Under the pieces are notes generated by a model that searched no databases, was not told the DNA's origin, and worked only from the letters and a program-made list of their open reading frames with translations. A program made the translations under genes and the position numbers. Source: Pectobacterium zantedeschiae (GTDB lineage: Bacteria > Pseudomonadota > Gammaproteobacteria > Enterobacterales > Enterobacteriaceae). From it: 64,000 nt of DNA. The number at the start of each line of letters is the position of its first letter. Position 1 is the stretch's first letter. The stretch covers positions 124,001 to 188,000 of the forward strand of contig NZ_NWTM01000001.1 of NCBI RefSeq assembly GCF_004137795.1, given 5' to 3'. Shown here one piece after another: positions 51,702-60,318 of this stretch.

Positions 51702-51781
51702 AGCGATCTCCTCAACGGGACATAATCAGTATGTCGGAAGATCTCTAAAAGTGAATGGTTCTGTTTACCGGGATGCTTACA

Positions 51782-52089
51782 AAAACATGTGTCTATAATC
51801 AACTGAATAATAATGCATAAATATTGAAATAGTTATCACACTAAGAAATAAAAGTATTTGGTAACATATTGCAATGTATAGGCTCTATTTATAAAAGCTT
51901 AGAGGTTATCAATCTAAGTAATATTATATATCTTACTGATTTATAGTTGTTTCATTTTAAGAATTATTTTTATACAAATTCTCACCTTTTAAGATTTTAT
52001 GTAAATCCACAATCGGAGTATGGTTATATAACTGCATGAGTTTGCAGTTAAAACACATATTCAAACAATCCGTAACAAGGAGTGAGTGC
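51782..52089 (+). promoter_or_regulatory. AT-rich leader of the peptide cluster
   Basis: About 310 bases of very AT-rich sequence between the IS remnant and the precursor gene. AACTGCA (52030-52036) and TGCAGTT (52043-52049) form a perfect 7-bp inverted repeat 40 bases before the start codon, a candidate operator or leader hairpin. Promoter hexamers cannot be chosen with confidence in such AT-rich DNA. Confidence 0.5.
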
Positions 52090-52317
52090 ATGAAAAACAT
52101 GAATATTGCATCAGGTATGATTGGTGCTGGGATAATTGGTGGATTGGGATTGGCTGCTTTTAGTGCTTCAGCTAGTGTAGATACAACGTCAAGCAAAACA
52201 GCAACTCAGGTTGCTCCTGTACAAACTGAACAAACACAAGATAAAACTGCATCAAATAGCAAAAAAGTAGAGATCAAAGAAGCGACTCTGGCTTGTATGG
52301 CATGTTCAAACATTTAA
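52090..52317 (+). CDS. Putative modified-peptide precursor (leader plus C-terminal ACMACSNI)
   Basis: A 75-residue peptide. Residues 6-27 are a glycine-rich hydrophobic stretch ending FSASAS, which could be a signal peptide with AxA cleavage. Residues 28-63 are a Thr/Ser/Gln/Lys-rich linker. The C-terminus is EATLACMACSNI, with two cysteines three apart, the likely core. AAGGAG before the ATG at 52090 decides the start. A terminator-like hairpin follows, then ten enzyme genes. Precursor identity is inferred from position and shape; no known family is recognised. Confidence 0.65.
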   Translation: MKNMNIASGMIGAGIIGGLGLAAFSASASVDTTSSKTATQVAPVQTEQTQDKTASNSKKVEIKEATLACMACSNI

Positions 52318-52328
52318 TGGAATAAACC

Positions 52329-52354
52329 AAGGGGGGAGGGAACTCCCCCTTTTT
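52329..52354 (+). terminator. Attenuator hairpin after the precursor gene
   Basis: AAGGGGG and CCCCCTT pair around a 9-base loop and run into TTT. It lies 12 bases after the precursor stop and 15 before the next start. Such a leaky terminator would give more precursor than enzyme message, as in many modified-peptide operons. Confidence 0.7.
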
Positions 52355-52369
52355 AAACAAGGATATGTC

Positions 52370-53188
52370 ATGCAAGGATATTTAAATAAAAGAATTCTTC
52401 TCGAAAATTTAGAGAAATATTTAAAAAAAAGAAGCGTATTATTAGCTGAAGTTGTTGAAAAAATTAAAGCTAATGTAAAGTGTAATGTTGCATATCTAGG
52501 TGGTTCTATAGTTTATGGAATAAATAATATTTACTCAGATATAGATATATTGGCTGTTGTAGATGATAGCTATAGCCACTTACCTGCTCAGTTGACACAA
52601 TTTGAGATAAAAGGAGTAAGAGTCGATTGTAGAACCATATCTACGAGTAAACTAAAATCTGTAATAGACAACATACAAAAAAAAGCAGATATAATTGCAG
52701 ATAATAAAAACCCTTTCAGAATCGGTTTGAGAAATGATGAGCATGAAGCTTTGGATAGGATATCAAACGGTATATGCTTACATGGGAACGAGTTCAAGTA
52801 TAAGAATTATGATGATTCCCTACCATTAATATTAACCTTCGATAGAATAAATGACTTTTTCGGCATATATCAAGATGCTGTAGGAGCACTACTATCAGGA
52901 CATCGATACTATGCATATACACGCATAAATGAATGTGCAGCAAAATTGGTTGACATATTCTTATCAAGTAAAAATTATATAAATCCTTCTGTTAAGTCTA
53001 GGGTATTGGTGCTCGAAAGGTTTTATCCAGATGACTCTATCACATTATGGTACAAATCAATTCTAGAAAACATAAGCATATTAAAAACTTCAGATGATGA
53101 GATGCGTAATCACTTAAGAAAAATGAATTCAATGATTATTGATTTGCAACTAGAAAAATTAAAAATGATAGAGGGATATCATGGATAG
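52370..53188 (+). CDS. Nucleotidyltransferase-fold protein
   Basis: A 272-residue protein with the minimal nucleotidyltransferase signature GGSIVYG...YSDIDILAVVDD (about residues 44-67), where the two aspartates bind metal. A third acidic residue in RVDCR (near 85) completes the site, and a helical C-terminal half follows. It should transfer a nucleotide to a small molecule or to the peptide. It overlaps the next gene by 8 bases. AT-rich codon use, unlike the flanking chromosome. Confidence 0.8.
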   Translation: MQGYLNKRILLENLEKYLKKRSVLLAEVVEKIKANVKCNVAYLGGSIVYGINNIYSDIDILAVVDDSYSHLPAQLTQFEIKGVRVDCRTISTSKLKSVIDNIQKKADIIADNKNPFRIGLRNDEHEALDRISNGICLHGNEFKYKNYDDSLPLILTFDRINDFFGIYQDAVGALLSGHRYYAYTRINECAAKLVDIFLSSKNYINPSVKSRVLVLERFYPDDSITLWYKSILENISILKTSDDEMRNHLRKMNSMIIDLQLEKLKMIEGYHG

Positions 53189-53462
53189 TCAATACTATAG
53201 CATGGAGGTGGATGTAAGAGTTGTAATAATAAACACCACTGAAGTTATTATTCAAAAAATGAACTCTATGTCAATGGATTCAAAATGCGTCATATTGAAG
53301 AGCGAACGATGCATTGAATTAATTAAGTACCTAATGAGCTCACATTCTTACTCAGAAATAAAACAGTATTTTAACACAGATATTCCAAATTTAAATGATA
53401 TTATGATGACGCTTCTAAAATACAACATCCTTACTATAGGGCAAAGAAATGTTGTTCTTTAG
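53181..53462 (+). CDS. Small PqqD/RRE-like protein
   Basis: A 93-residue protein. A beta-rich N-terminal half is followed by a helical ERCIELIKYLMSSHSYSEIK and LNDIMMTLLKYNILT, the pattern of a winged-helix PqqD-type peptide-recognition element. These bind leader peptides and pass them to radical SAM and other enzymes. The call rests on predicted pattern, size and company, as no strict motif exists. It overlaps both neighbours. Confidence 0.55.
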   Translation: MDSQYYSMEVDVRVVIINTTEVIIQKMNSMSMDSKCVILKSERCIELIKYLMSSHSYSEIKQYFNTDIPNLNDIMMTLLKYNILTIGQRNVVL

Positions 53463-54051
53463 TGAACTTTTAATTTTTTGGGGTTTATTTTTTTTTACCC
53501 CCAAGGATTATGCTAATACTTTTCCATGTTCGCCAATCCCTTTCATACAAAATGGGATACCAGGGGATTGGCTATATTTCGAAAATCATGCAAATAGTCA
53601 ATACGAAAGAGTTGGTTATGATTTCGATGATACTATTTTAATCTCAAGAGATGGCAGCGTAATAGATATTAAGCCAGTATTTAATTTAACTATTGTGAAG
53701 CGATTAATTTTAGATATTAAACTTAAAAGGAAGATTTATTTAATTTCAAATAGGAATGAAGATCAAAGAAGTGAAATTACAAGATTAATGAGGAGTATTT
53801 TTTCTCCGCAAGATTTAATTGGTATCAATATAATACTTCTTGGCGGCACGAATGAACTGAAAGCTAAATACATAGAAAGCAATAGAATAGATGTTTACTA
53901 TGGTGACTCAGATTCAGATATGGTATACGCAATAATGGGTGGAGCCAAACCTGTCAGGGTATTAAGAAACACTATATCTAAAGATAAACACGGCGCAAAC
54001 ATTGGCATTTTTAAAGAATTTATTATGGGGTGCTCGCAGAGAGCAAGTTGA
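53449..54051 (+). CDS. AphA-like (class B) HAD acid phosphatase, probably exported
   Basis: A 200-residue HAD-fold phosphatase. The catalytic aspartates are in GYDFDDTILIS (about residues 57-67), motif II is YLISNRNE, and the C-terminal motif is VYYGDSDSDM (about 148-157). KPVRVLRN and GIFKEFIMG match class B acid phosphatases such as E. coli AphA. A hydrophobic N-terminus (about residues 2-18) suggests export or membrane anchoring. It overlaps the RRE-like gene by 14 bases. It may remove a phosphate from the product outside the cytoplasm. Confidence 0.75.
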   Translation: MLFFSELLIFWGLFFFTPKDYANTFPCSPIPFIQNGIPGDWLYFENHANSQYERVGYDFDDTILISRDGSVIDIKPVFNLTIVKRLILDIKLKRKIYLISNRNEDQRSEITRLMRSIFSPQDLIGINIILLGGTNELKAKYIESNRIDVYYGDSDSDMVYAIMGGAKPVRVLRNTISKDKHGANIGIFKEFIMGCSQRAS

Positions 54052-54057
54052 GGATTT

Positions 54058-55362
54058 ATGGCAGAGAATAGAATAGGAAGTCATATTGTTGCAGTTATTG
54101 GGTTGGGCTATATAGGCTTACCTGTAGCTTGTGAGTTTTCTAAATACTTCAATGTTATAGCCTATGATTGCAACCGAACCAGAGTTGAACAGCTGAGTAA
54201 CAATATAGACTCAACTGGGACAAATTCATACGGATGTAGGAATGAGAAAAACATAAAATGGACTAACGATGAGTATGATATTGAATCGGCTGATTTTTTT
54301 ATAGTTTGCGTTCCTACACCTGTCGATATAAACAACAAACCAGACATAACATGTCTGATAAAAGCAACAAAAACTGTTGGTCATTATTTAAGAAAAAATA
54401 GCATAGTTGTATATGAGTCTACTGTATCGCCGGGAACAACTGAAGAAGTATGTCAACCACTTCTTGAAGAATACGCACAACTGAAATCTGGAAAGGATTT
54501 TTTTATTGGATTTAGTCCTGAAAGATTGTGCCCAGGGGATGAGCTTCACTCCTTAGTAAATACAGATAAAATTGTATCATGTGCTCATGAAAACGGATTG
54601 CAGAAAATTTTTATGGTATATAACCATGTGTATAAGAAAGGAATACACAAAACCTCAAGTATTAGAAGTGCAGAGGCTGCTAAAATATTAGAAAACATAC
54701 AACGAGATGTTAATATTGCACTAATCAATGAAGTCCATGAGGTTTTTCAAAAAGATAACATAGATACTTATGAAGTTATACGTCTGGCTTCAACAAAATG
54801 GAATTTTGGGAAATACTTCCCCGGTCTTGTTGGAGGACATTGCATAAGTGTTGACCCATACTATTTTATTGATTATGCAAATAAATCTGGGCATCCAGTT
54901 CCACTAGTAAGTGTATCGAGAAGGATTAATGAGAACAAAAAAGACATTATCATTGAGAAAGTCAATTTATTCATAAAAAATAATAAAATTATGAACCCAA
55001 AGATTGCCATCTTTGGAGTTACGTATAAAGAAAACTGTACAGATACGAGAAATTCGAAATCTTTATTGATTTATCAATCTCTTGTTAATAGTGGATATGA
55101 GGTTCATTTAAATGATATTAAGTTACTGAATAAGTCGAAATTCACTACTAATTACGATATAAATCTCACGCCGGTCGAAAACATATCTGGCTGTGATATT
55201 CTTATCATTTGCGTTGCTCATGATGAGTATAAAAGAATGATTCTTTCAGACTATAAAAAAATAATTAACAATGAGTCTTTGATTATAGATATGAAAAATG
55301 TAATCAATGAATCACTAAACTTACAACTCTCTGAGCATAAGATCAAGTTAATTAAAGGATAA
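54058..55362 (+). CDS. Nucleotide-sugar dehydrogenase (UDP-HexNAc 6-dehydrogenase type)
   Basis: A 434-residue NAD-dependent dehydrogenase of the UDP-glucose/UDP-ManNAc family. The Rossmann loop is GLGYIGLPVACEF (about residues 16-28). The catalytic cysteine is in LVGGHCISVDPYYF (about 260-273), and the GVTYKENCTDTRNS segment is near 321. It is closer to the TviB/WecC type than to the Ugd encoded at 27.3 kb. In this operon it would oxidise a nucleotide-linked sugar or a similar alcohol to an acid. Confidence 0.85.
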   Translation: MAENRIGSHIVAVIGLGYIGLPVACEFSKYFNVIAYDCNRTRVEQLSNNIDSTGTNSYGCRNEKNIKWTNDEYDIESADFFIVCVPTPVDINNKPDITCLIKATKTVGHYLRKNSIVVYESTVSPGTTEEVCQPLLEEYAQLKSGKDFFIGFSPERLCPGDELHSLVNTDKIVSCAHENGLQKIFMVYNHVYKKGIHKTSSIRSAEAAKILENIQRDVNIALINEVHEVFQKDNIDTYEVIRLASTKWNFGKYFPGLVGGHCISVDPYYFIDYANKSGHPVPLVSVSRRINENKKDIIIEKVNLFIKNNKIMNPKIAIFGVTYKENCTDTRNSKSLLIYQSLVNSGYEVHLNDIKLLNKSKFTTNYDINLTPVENISGCDILIICVAHDEYKRMILSDYKKIINNESLIIDMKNVINESLNLQLSEHKIKLIKG

Positions 55363-55365
55363 CAA

Positions 55366-56622
55366 ATGATAAGCTTAAAGGATTTAATTAGAAATGATCT
55401 TCCAGGTAATTTTAATGAGGCATATAATCTCTATAAAAGAAAGGAACTGGTGCTTTGTAACCTAAACGGAATTATAGTACCACCTTATGAAGTTCTTATA
55501 CATCCATCGAGTTACTGTAACTTAACTTGCCAGTGGTGTATTGGAGAGCATATACATGTCGAGAGCAGCGATGATATGGAACCTCATTTTATACCAAAAA
55601 AAAATGAGCATATATTGCCGAATATTCTTCATGATGAAAGTGCATTGCTTGCAGTTGTAGAAAATATACTTTCGTATAAAAAGACAGTTAAAACTGTCAT
55701 TGACGGCATACAAATCGACAAAGTCTTTAGTGTAGAGAATTTTAGTTTTTCAGGTATTACAGGGGAACCTTTGATAGCTAAAAAATCACTTATCTCAGCT
55801 ATCAGAAAAATAACATCAGAAGGTAAACGAACTGGTATGTTTACTAACGGATTAAAAATATCATCAGATTGCTGTGATGTATTATCAAGATTATCTTATA
55901 TAAATATAAGTGTTGATGCAGGAAGTAATTCAACTTATAATAAACTAAAGTGTTCAGGTAGGAAATCTCAAAACTCAGATCTCGATAAAGTTTTTTCAAA
56001 TATTTATCTTTTAAATCAATTCAAAACGCTTAATGCTACCAGTCTTGATATTAATTGCTCCTGTATATTATACCCAGAAAATTATCGTGAAATCTATACG
56101 CTCGCCTCAAAATTAAAAGAGTTAGGAGTCTCTAACTTAAGGTTAAAAAAAGATATTTATGGTGAGAAGGTTTTAAATGAAATCGAGAGAAAAGAATGTC
56201 TTGAATTAATCGAGAGAATCAAATGTGATCTTGAGGATACATCATTTAAACTAATTATTGTACACGATTTGAATAATAAAAAAGAGCAATTACAGGATTT
56301 TAGCTCCTGTCTGATTTCTAAAATGATGGCAGCGGTAGGTTCTGATGGTATGTTATATCCGTGTAATTATCACCCGAGACCAAATGGATACACATTAGGA
56401 AATCTCGTGGAGAACTCACTTGAGGATATTTGGGAATCACAATTCCGAGCAAATATCGATAAACAGCTTCCCTGTATATGCCCGTCAGTATGCGATCCAT
56501 TCAAAACCAGGTCGAACAGACTATTTGATAGATTAGAAAATGAATACAAGACTAATGGCCCAAAATTAATTCATGAATTTCTTCATGAATCCGAGACTAT
56601 TTTTGGAGGTAAGTTAAAATGA
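55366..56622 (+). CDS. Radical SAM/SPASM enzyme
   Basis: A 418-residue radical SAM protein. The 4Fe-4S motif CNLTCQWC is at about residues 51-58. A SPASM-like C-terminal region has cysteines in SSCLIS, YPCNYHPR, LPCICPSVCDP (about 311-385). These auxiliary clusters are typical of peptide-modifying maturases. With a precursor peptide and an RRE-like gene upstream it is the best candidate for the committed peptide modification. It overlaps the Nudix gene by 4 bases. Confidence 0.88.
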   Translation: MISLKDLIRNDLPGNFNEAYNLYKRKELVLCNLNGIIVPPYEVLIHPSSYCNLTCQWCIGEHIHVESSDDMEPHFIPKKNEHILPNILHDESALLAVVENILSYKKTVKTVIDGIQIDKVFSVENFSFSGITGEPLIAKKSLISAIRKITSEGKRTGMFTNGLKISSDCCDVLSRLSYINISVDAGSNSTYNKLKCSGRKSQNSDLDKVFSNIYLLNQFKTLNATSLDINCSCILYPENYREIYTLASKLKELGVSNLRLKKDIYGEKVLNEIERKECLELIERIKCDLEDTSFKLIIVHDLNNKKEQLQDFSSCLISKMMAAVGSDGMLYPCNYHPRPNGYTLGNLVENSLEDIWESQFRANIDKQLPCICPSVCDPFKTRSNRLFDRLENEYKTNGPKLIHEFLHESETIFGGKLK

Positions 56623-57080
56623 GGCAACCAGCACAGGTACTAGTAGTTCCATTTAAAGTTACTAATGGTGAGTTATTATTAGCAATTTTAAAGCGTCACG
56701 ATATGGACATGTGGCAATGGGTTGCAGGTGGAGTTGAAGAAAATGAATCTATACAACAAGCAGCTTTAAGAGAATCCCAAGAAGAGCTTGGGATTCTCTG
56801 TAGTGATTTAAAAATCATTACATTAGAGTCAAAATGCTCTATTCCTAAGATATATTTCGATGGAAATGAAAACTGGCCTAAAGATATATTTACTGTCACT
56901 GAGCATTCTTTTGCTATTGAGATACCTGAAAATCAGAAACTCTCTTTAAGTTTAGAGCATTCTAGTCATCAGATTATTAAATACTCTGAACTGTGTAATT
57001 TCCACACATGGGACAGTAATCGTACAGCTGCATGGGAACTTCACCAGAGATTATTAACTACTGGAGTTATTACACGATGA
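56619..57080 (+). CDS. Nudix hydrolase
   Basis: A 153-residue Nudix protein. The box GGVEENESIQQAALRESQEELGI (about residues 36-58, GX5EX7RExxEExG) is intact. The overall shape recalls dihydroneopterin-triphosphate pyrophosphatase NudB. It should cleave a nucleoside diphosphate-linked compound, perhaps releasing a phosphorylated moiety from the product of the nucleotidyltransferase or the nucleotide-sugar branch. Overlaps on both sides (ATGA). Confidence 0.85.
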   Translation: MRQPAQVLVVPFKVTNGELLLAILKRHDMDMWQWVAGGVEENESIQQAALRESQEELGILCSDLKIITLESKCSIPKIYFDGNENWPKDIFTVTEHSFAIEIPENQKLSLSLEHSSHQIIKYSELCNFHTWDSNRTAAWELHQRLLTTGVITR

Positions 57081-58255
57081 GAAGCTACCCATCCTTACCC
57101 GTAAAAGCTTTTTTTGATGGTTTTGAATGGAAAAGTGGTGGGTGGCTTTTTAAACAAACAGATAAGAGTGGGAATTTTGTTATTGAGTTTAATAAAACCG
57201 CTGAAAAAAGTAAATTTTTGGCAATTTCAAGTTTTATAAACACACATGCTCATATTTCACATATCCCAAGATATAGCAATCAATGTGGTTCAGATGTTTT
57301 GGAAGGCAAACCTAACATAGGGGGGGGATCTTTTACTGATAATGTTTTCAATTCTTCAAATGATTGTACTATCAATGGTGTTAACATTGTTTGCTCTAGT
57401 ATTAGGCCTGAAAATGTAAACGATCTCCTTAGTGTATATAATGATTTACCCATTAAGGTCGTACCATTTATAAGTGTTAAACATTATCATGACAAAAATT
57501 TAATTATATTAGAACTAAATAAGATTGTTAAGTTTTTTGATACGTATAATGTACCAATCAGACCTGCCATCATAATTCATTCGTTATACAACATAACAGA
57601 AGATGACCTGAGTTTTTATTGTGAATACTCCTTGAAAAATCGGATTGTTATTAGTATTCATCTGTTTGAGTGGGAGGGGGAGTTATTGTTTTATCAAAAA
57701 CCATATGCAGATTTTAACGACAGTATTTATTTAAGAATGAAACGTAATTGGCAGTCTATAAATCTGGATAATTGCTTGATTAAAATTATCAATAACAAGT
57801 TACTAATGAAAATTCTTGTTCATTGCAGTTACATTCCCAAAGAGTTGTTAAGCATAAATAGTAATAATAGTACATTAATTACTCTTTGCCCCTCCTCATG
57901 TATAAGGCTGAACAATCCAGTTTTACTACCTATGGACTTCAATAATATTGCTATAGCTACCGATGGGTATTACACAAATATGGGTTATAATCTAATCAAT
58001 GAATTGAAAGTTTATAATGTTACATCGCGAGTTCGTAATAAGTATTATGAAGCTAATTCTCTTTTATCTAGCATTACAGGTAATCCACAAAAATTCATAA
58101 TTAATTCTGGTTTAATAACAGACAGAAAACTAATTCATAACTTCAGTAATTTGAATTTTTTTAAAAAAACATCTGGTTATATACCTGATGATTTTATTGG
58201 CTCTGATTTTATTAACTATAATGATAGCTATCAAAGGTTTTTCTATTATGAATGA
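57077..58255 (+). CDS. Amidohydrolase-superfamily protein (TRZ/ATZ-like)
   Basis: A 392-residue metal-dependent hydrolase. The first metal motif is INTHAHIS (about residues 54-61), then ISIHLFEWEG, LVHCSYI and IATDGYYTNMG. This order (HxH, H, H, D) fits the deaminase/chlorohydrolase branch of the amidohydrolase superfamily. Deamination or hydrolysis of a heterocycle or amide is the likely reaction. The ATG at 57077 overlaps the Nudix stop. The closest substrate class cannot be told from sequence alone. Confidence 0.75.
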   Translation: MRSYPSLPVKAFFDGFEWKSGGWLFKQTDKSGNFVIEFNKTAEKSKFLAISSFINTHAHISHIPRYSNQCGSDVLEGKPNIGGGSFTDNVFNSSNDCTINGVNIVCSSIRPENVNDLLSVYNDLPIKVVPFISVKHYHDKNLIILELNKIVKFFDTYNVPIRPAIIIHSLYNITEDDLSFYCEYSLKNRIVISIHLFEWEGELLFYQKPYADFNDSIYLRMKRNWQSINLDNCLIKIINNKLLMKILVHCSYIPKELLSINSNNSTLITLCPSSCIRLNNPVLLPMDFNNIAIATDGYYTNMGYNLINELKVYNVTSRVRNKYYEANSLLSSITGNPQKFIINSGLITDRKLIHNFSNLNFFKKTSGYIPDDFIGSDFINYNDSYQRFFYYE

Positions 58256-59399
58256 ATTTATGTATTTTGGTGAGCCAAATATCGGCTGTAACATTGACGA
58301 CGAATTTGTTGATAGATACGTTCACCAACTATCAAGCATTATGAAGAGTAAAAGTTTTTCTGCAAATTCATTGGTTGAAAAATTTGAGAAGAAATTTTCT
58401 TTTACTTTTAATGAAGAAAATTTTTCACTCATAACAAATGCAACCACCGCGTTAGAGTTAGCATTGTATGTTGTAAAACTTGAATCAGGTTTTGCACATG
58501 TTGTGACTCAAGCCATTGGTTTTTTCGGCGTACACTCGATGGTATTAAGTCGTGGCTATTCTTTGACATTATGTGATGTGCAAAAAACTTCTTTTGACTT
58601 CGATTATTCTGAACTAGAAGAAAAACTACTTAATGGCGCAAATGTGATTCTAGTCACTCATATGAACGGGATACCTGTAAATATGAAGTCAGTGACAGAT
58701 ATTGCAAAAAAGGTTTTCCACATAACGAAAAGGAAAATATGGATAATAGATGATCTTTCAAGGAGTTTAGGTGCTAAAATTGATTCTTGTAATATTTCTA
58801 AATTTAGTGATTTTTCCGTATTTTCATTCCAATCCAAAAAACATATGACGCTATTAGGGGAGGGCGGAGGGGTTGTTTGCAAAGATTCAGCACATGTGGA
58901 TTTTATCAAGGCGGCTCGTGGTTTTGGGAATAAAAAAACATATGGGTTCAATCATAAAATATCATTTTCACAAGTATTATTCGGATTGAATGCTTTAGAT
59001 ATAGTTCAAGAGCAAATTGATAAAAGAATTTCAATGGGATTATCAAGAGACAAAGCTATCGCAAAAATTGGATTTTTTGATTTCCTATATCCCGATACCA
59101 TTGATTTTAAATGCACTTACTATCTTTACACTTTGAAAATTAATGAAAAGTATCCTGCTGAAGTACGTGATCACATTATTAATATTCTAAAATCAAAAGG
59201 CATAGGATGTTCAATTGCAAACTTTCCTGTGTATAAAACATCAGGTTTCCTAAATTCTCACTTAAATTTTCCCATTTGTAAAAATGCTGATAACTTAGGG
59301 CAAAGAATTTTTTCCGTATCTATGCATCCTTCTTTCAGCGACAAAGATGAGGAGTATATAATTAATTCTTTGTGTGAGATTGCAAATGCATATAAATAA
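58248..59399 (+). CDS. DegT/DnrJ/EryC1-family aminotransferase
   Basis: A 383-residue PLP protein of the sugar-aminotransferase family. TNATTALELAL (about residues 64-74) binds the cofactor phosphate. IIDDLSRSLGA holds the pyridine-binding aspartate, and FSFQSKKHMTLLGEGGGVV the likely PLP lysine. Such enzymes aminate keto sugars or related keto compounds. It begins inside the amidohydrolase gene (8-base overlap) and overlaps the kinase by 14 bases. Confidence 0.85.
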   Translation: MNEFMYFGEPNIGCNIDDEFVDRYVHQLSSIMKSKSFSANSLVEKFEKKFSFTFNEENFSLITNATTALELALYVVKLESGFAHVVTQAIGFFGVHSMVLSRGYSLTLCDVQKTSFDFDYSELEEKLLNGANVILVTHMNGIPVNMKSVTDIAKKVFHITKRKIWIIDDLSRSLGAKIDSCNISKFSDFSVFSFQSKKHMTLLGEGGGVVCKDSAHVDFIKAARGFGNKKTYGFNHKISFSQVLFGLNALDIVQEQIDKRISMGLSRDKAIAKIGFFDFLYPDTIDFKCTYYLYTLKINEKYPAEVRDHIINILKSKGIGCSIANFPVYKTSGFLNSHLNFPICKNADNLGQRIFSVSMHPSFSDKDEEYIINSLCEIANAYK

Positions 59400-60315
59400 T
59401 ATATTAGGTGAGGTTGAAAAATTATTCGTAGGCTTTCCGAATTATCGTCTATTCAAAAAAATGAATGATGACATTTTAGTCATGACCGGCCTTTTAGATA
59501 ATCAACAAGTTTGTTTAAAAAAATGTGTAATTAAAAATCCAAGTTTATTCAATAGTTTCTTTGAAAGAATTATCAATAATAACACCTCATTAGTTTATCA
59601 ACTGTTACCTTCCATTAGTGGTGGTTTTATATATCATAATAATGATTACTGTCTTTATGCCTACAAAAAAGTATCAGGTGACACATTCACGTTCACTCGA
59701 GAGAAGGCAATAAATTTAGGTCAATCCCTTTCACGCTTGCATAACCTATTGAACGTTGTTGATGTAAAGACAAATCCTACTGTTTTAGAGAATATGATTG
59801 AACAATTCCTATCACGCAACCTCACTTCATTAAGTAACGGCATTCTTAGGAGCCAATATGTTTTTGATTATTTAAGAAATAATCCTGACATATATCAAAA
59901 ACGACAATCTCTTGTCCACGGGGATATGTGGGCTCAAAATATTATTACAAACCATCATGGAATTACATTCATTGATTTCGACTGCATAAGGATTTTCTAT
60001 AACGATTATGAATTGATGAGGTGTTTTTTTATCTCTCTTATTGACTATATAATCAAAGAAACAGTACCTATTCAAAGTTATATATTTGAATTTAAGGGGT
60101 ATTTTAAGTCGTATAGGGAAAATTTTGATATTGATTTATTATCAGCTTTCGAATTTTACCTCTTCATTTTCTGTTTAGAATGTGAAGTTGAGGATATGGC
60201 ACTCCATAATGCAAGGATGCAAGTTTTTCTCCGCAAAAGGAATGTGCTCCAATTTGTCTTGCTAAAGAATCTAAAAGTTATTTTTTCTGAATTTAATAAT
60301 TTAATGGTGGAATAA
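59386..60315 (+). CDS. APH/choline-kinase-like phosphotransferase
   Basis: A 309-residue kinase-fold protein. The catalytic loop LVHGDMWAQNII (about residues 180-191) and the metal motif FIDFDCIR (about 199-206) are those of aminoglycoside phosphotransferase-type small-molecule kinases. The ATG at 59386 gives a 14-base overlap with the aminotransferase. It would phosphorylate a hydroxyl of an intermediate. It could also provide self-protection, as phosphotransferases often do. Confidence 0.8.
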   Translation: MHINNILGEVEKLFVGFPNYRLFKKMNDDILVMTGLLDNQQVCLKKCVIKNPSLFNSFFERIINNNTSLVYQLLPSISGGFIYHNNDYCLYAYKKVSGDTFTFTREKAINLGQSLSRLHNLLNVVDVKTNPTVLENMIEQFLSRNLTSLSNGILRSQYVFDYLRNNPDIYQKRQSLVHGDMWAQNIITNHHGITFIDFDCIRIFYNDYELMRCFFISLIDYIIKETVPIQSYIFEFKGYFKSYRENFDIDLLSAFEFYLFIFCLECEVEDMALHNARMQVFLRKRNVLQFVLLKNLKVIFSEFNNLMVE

Positions 60316-60318
60316 ATC

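Larger units (their letters stand above)
51139..51781 (-). mobile_element. Deleted IS3-family insertion sequence
   Basis: It is bounded by TGTAAGCA (51139) and TGCTTACA (ending 51781), inverted ends of an element that here is only 643 bases, about half of a full IS3-type length. The orfA frame starts at 51701 but has a stop, TGA for the usual TGG, after 40 codons. orfB is cut by an internal deletion. It cannot move on its own. No target duplication was evident at its ends. Confidence 0.8.

Noticed and set aside
52036-52089. Earlier start for the precursor peptide
   Set aside because: It would cover the palindrome and the AAGGAG site; the ATG at 52090 directly follows that site.
54058-55362. 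Duplicate copy of ugd
   Set aside because: It shares the family but differs in sequence and resembles the UDP-HexNAc dehydrogenase branch; base composition also differs.
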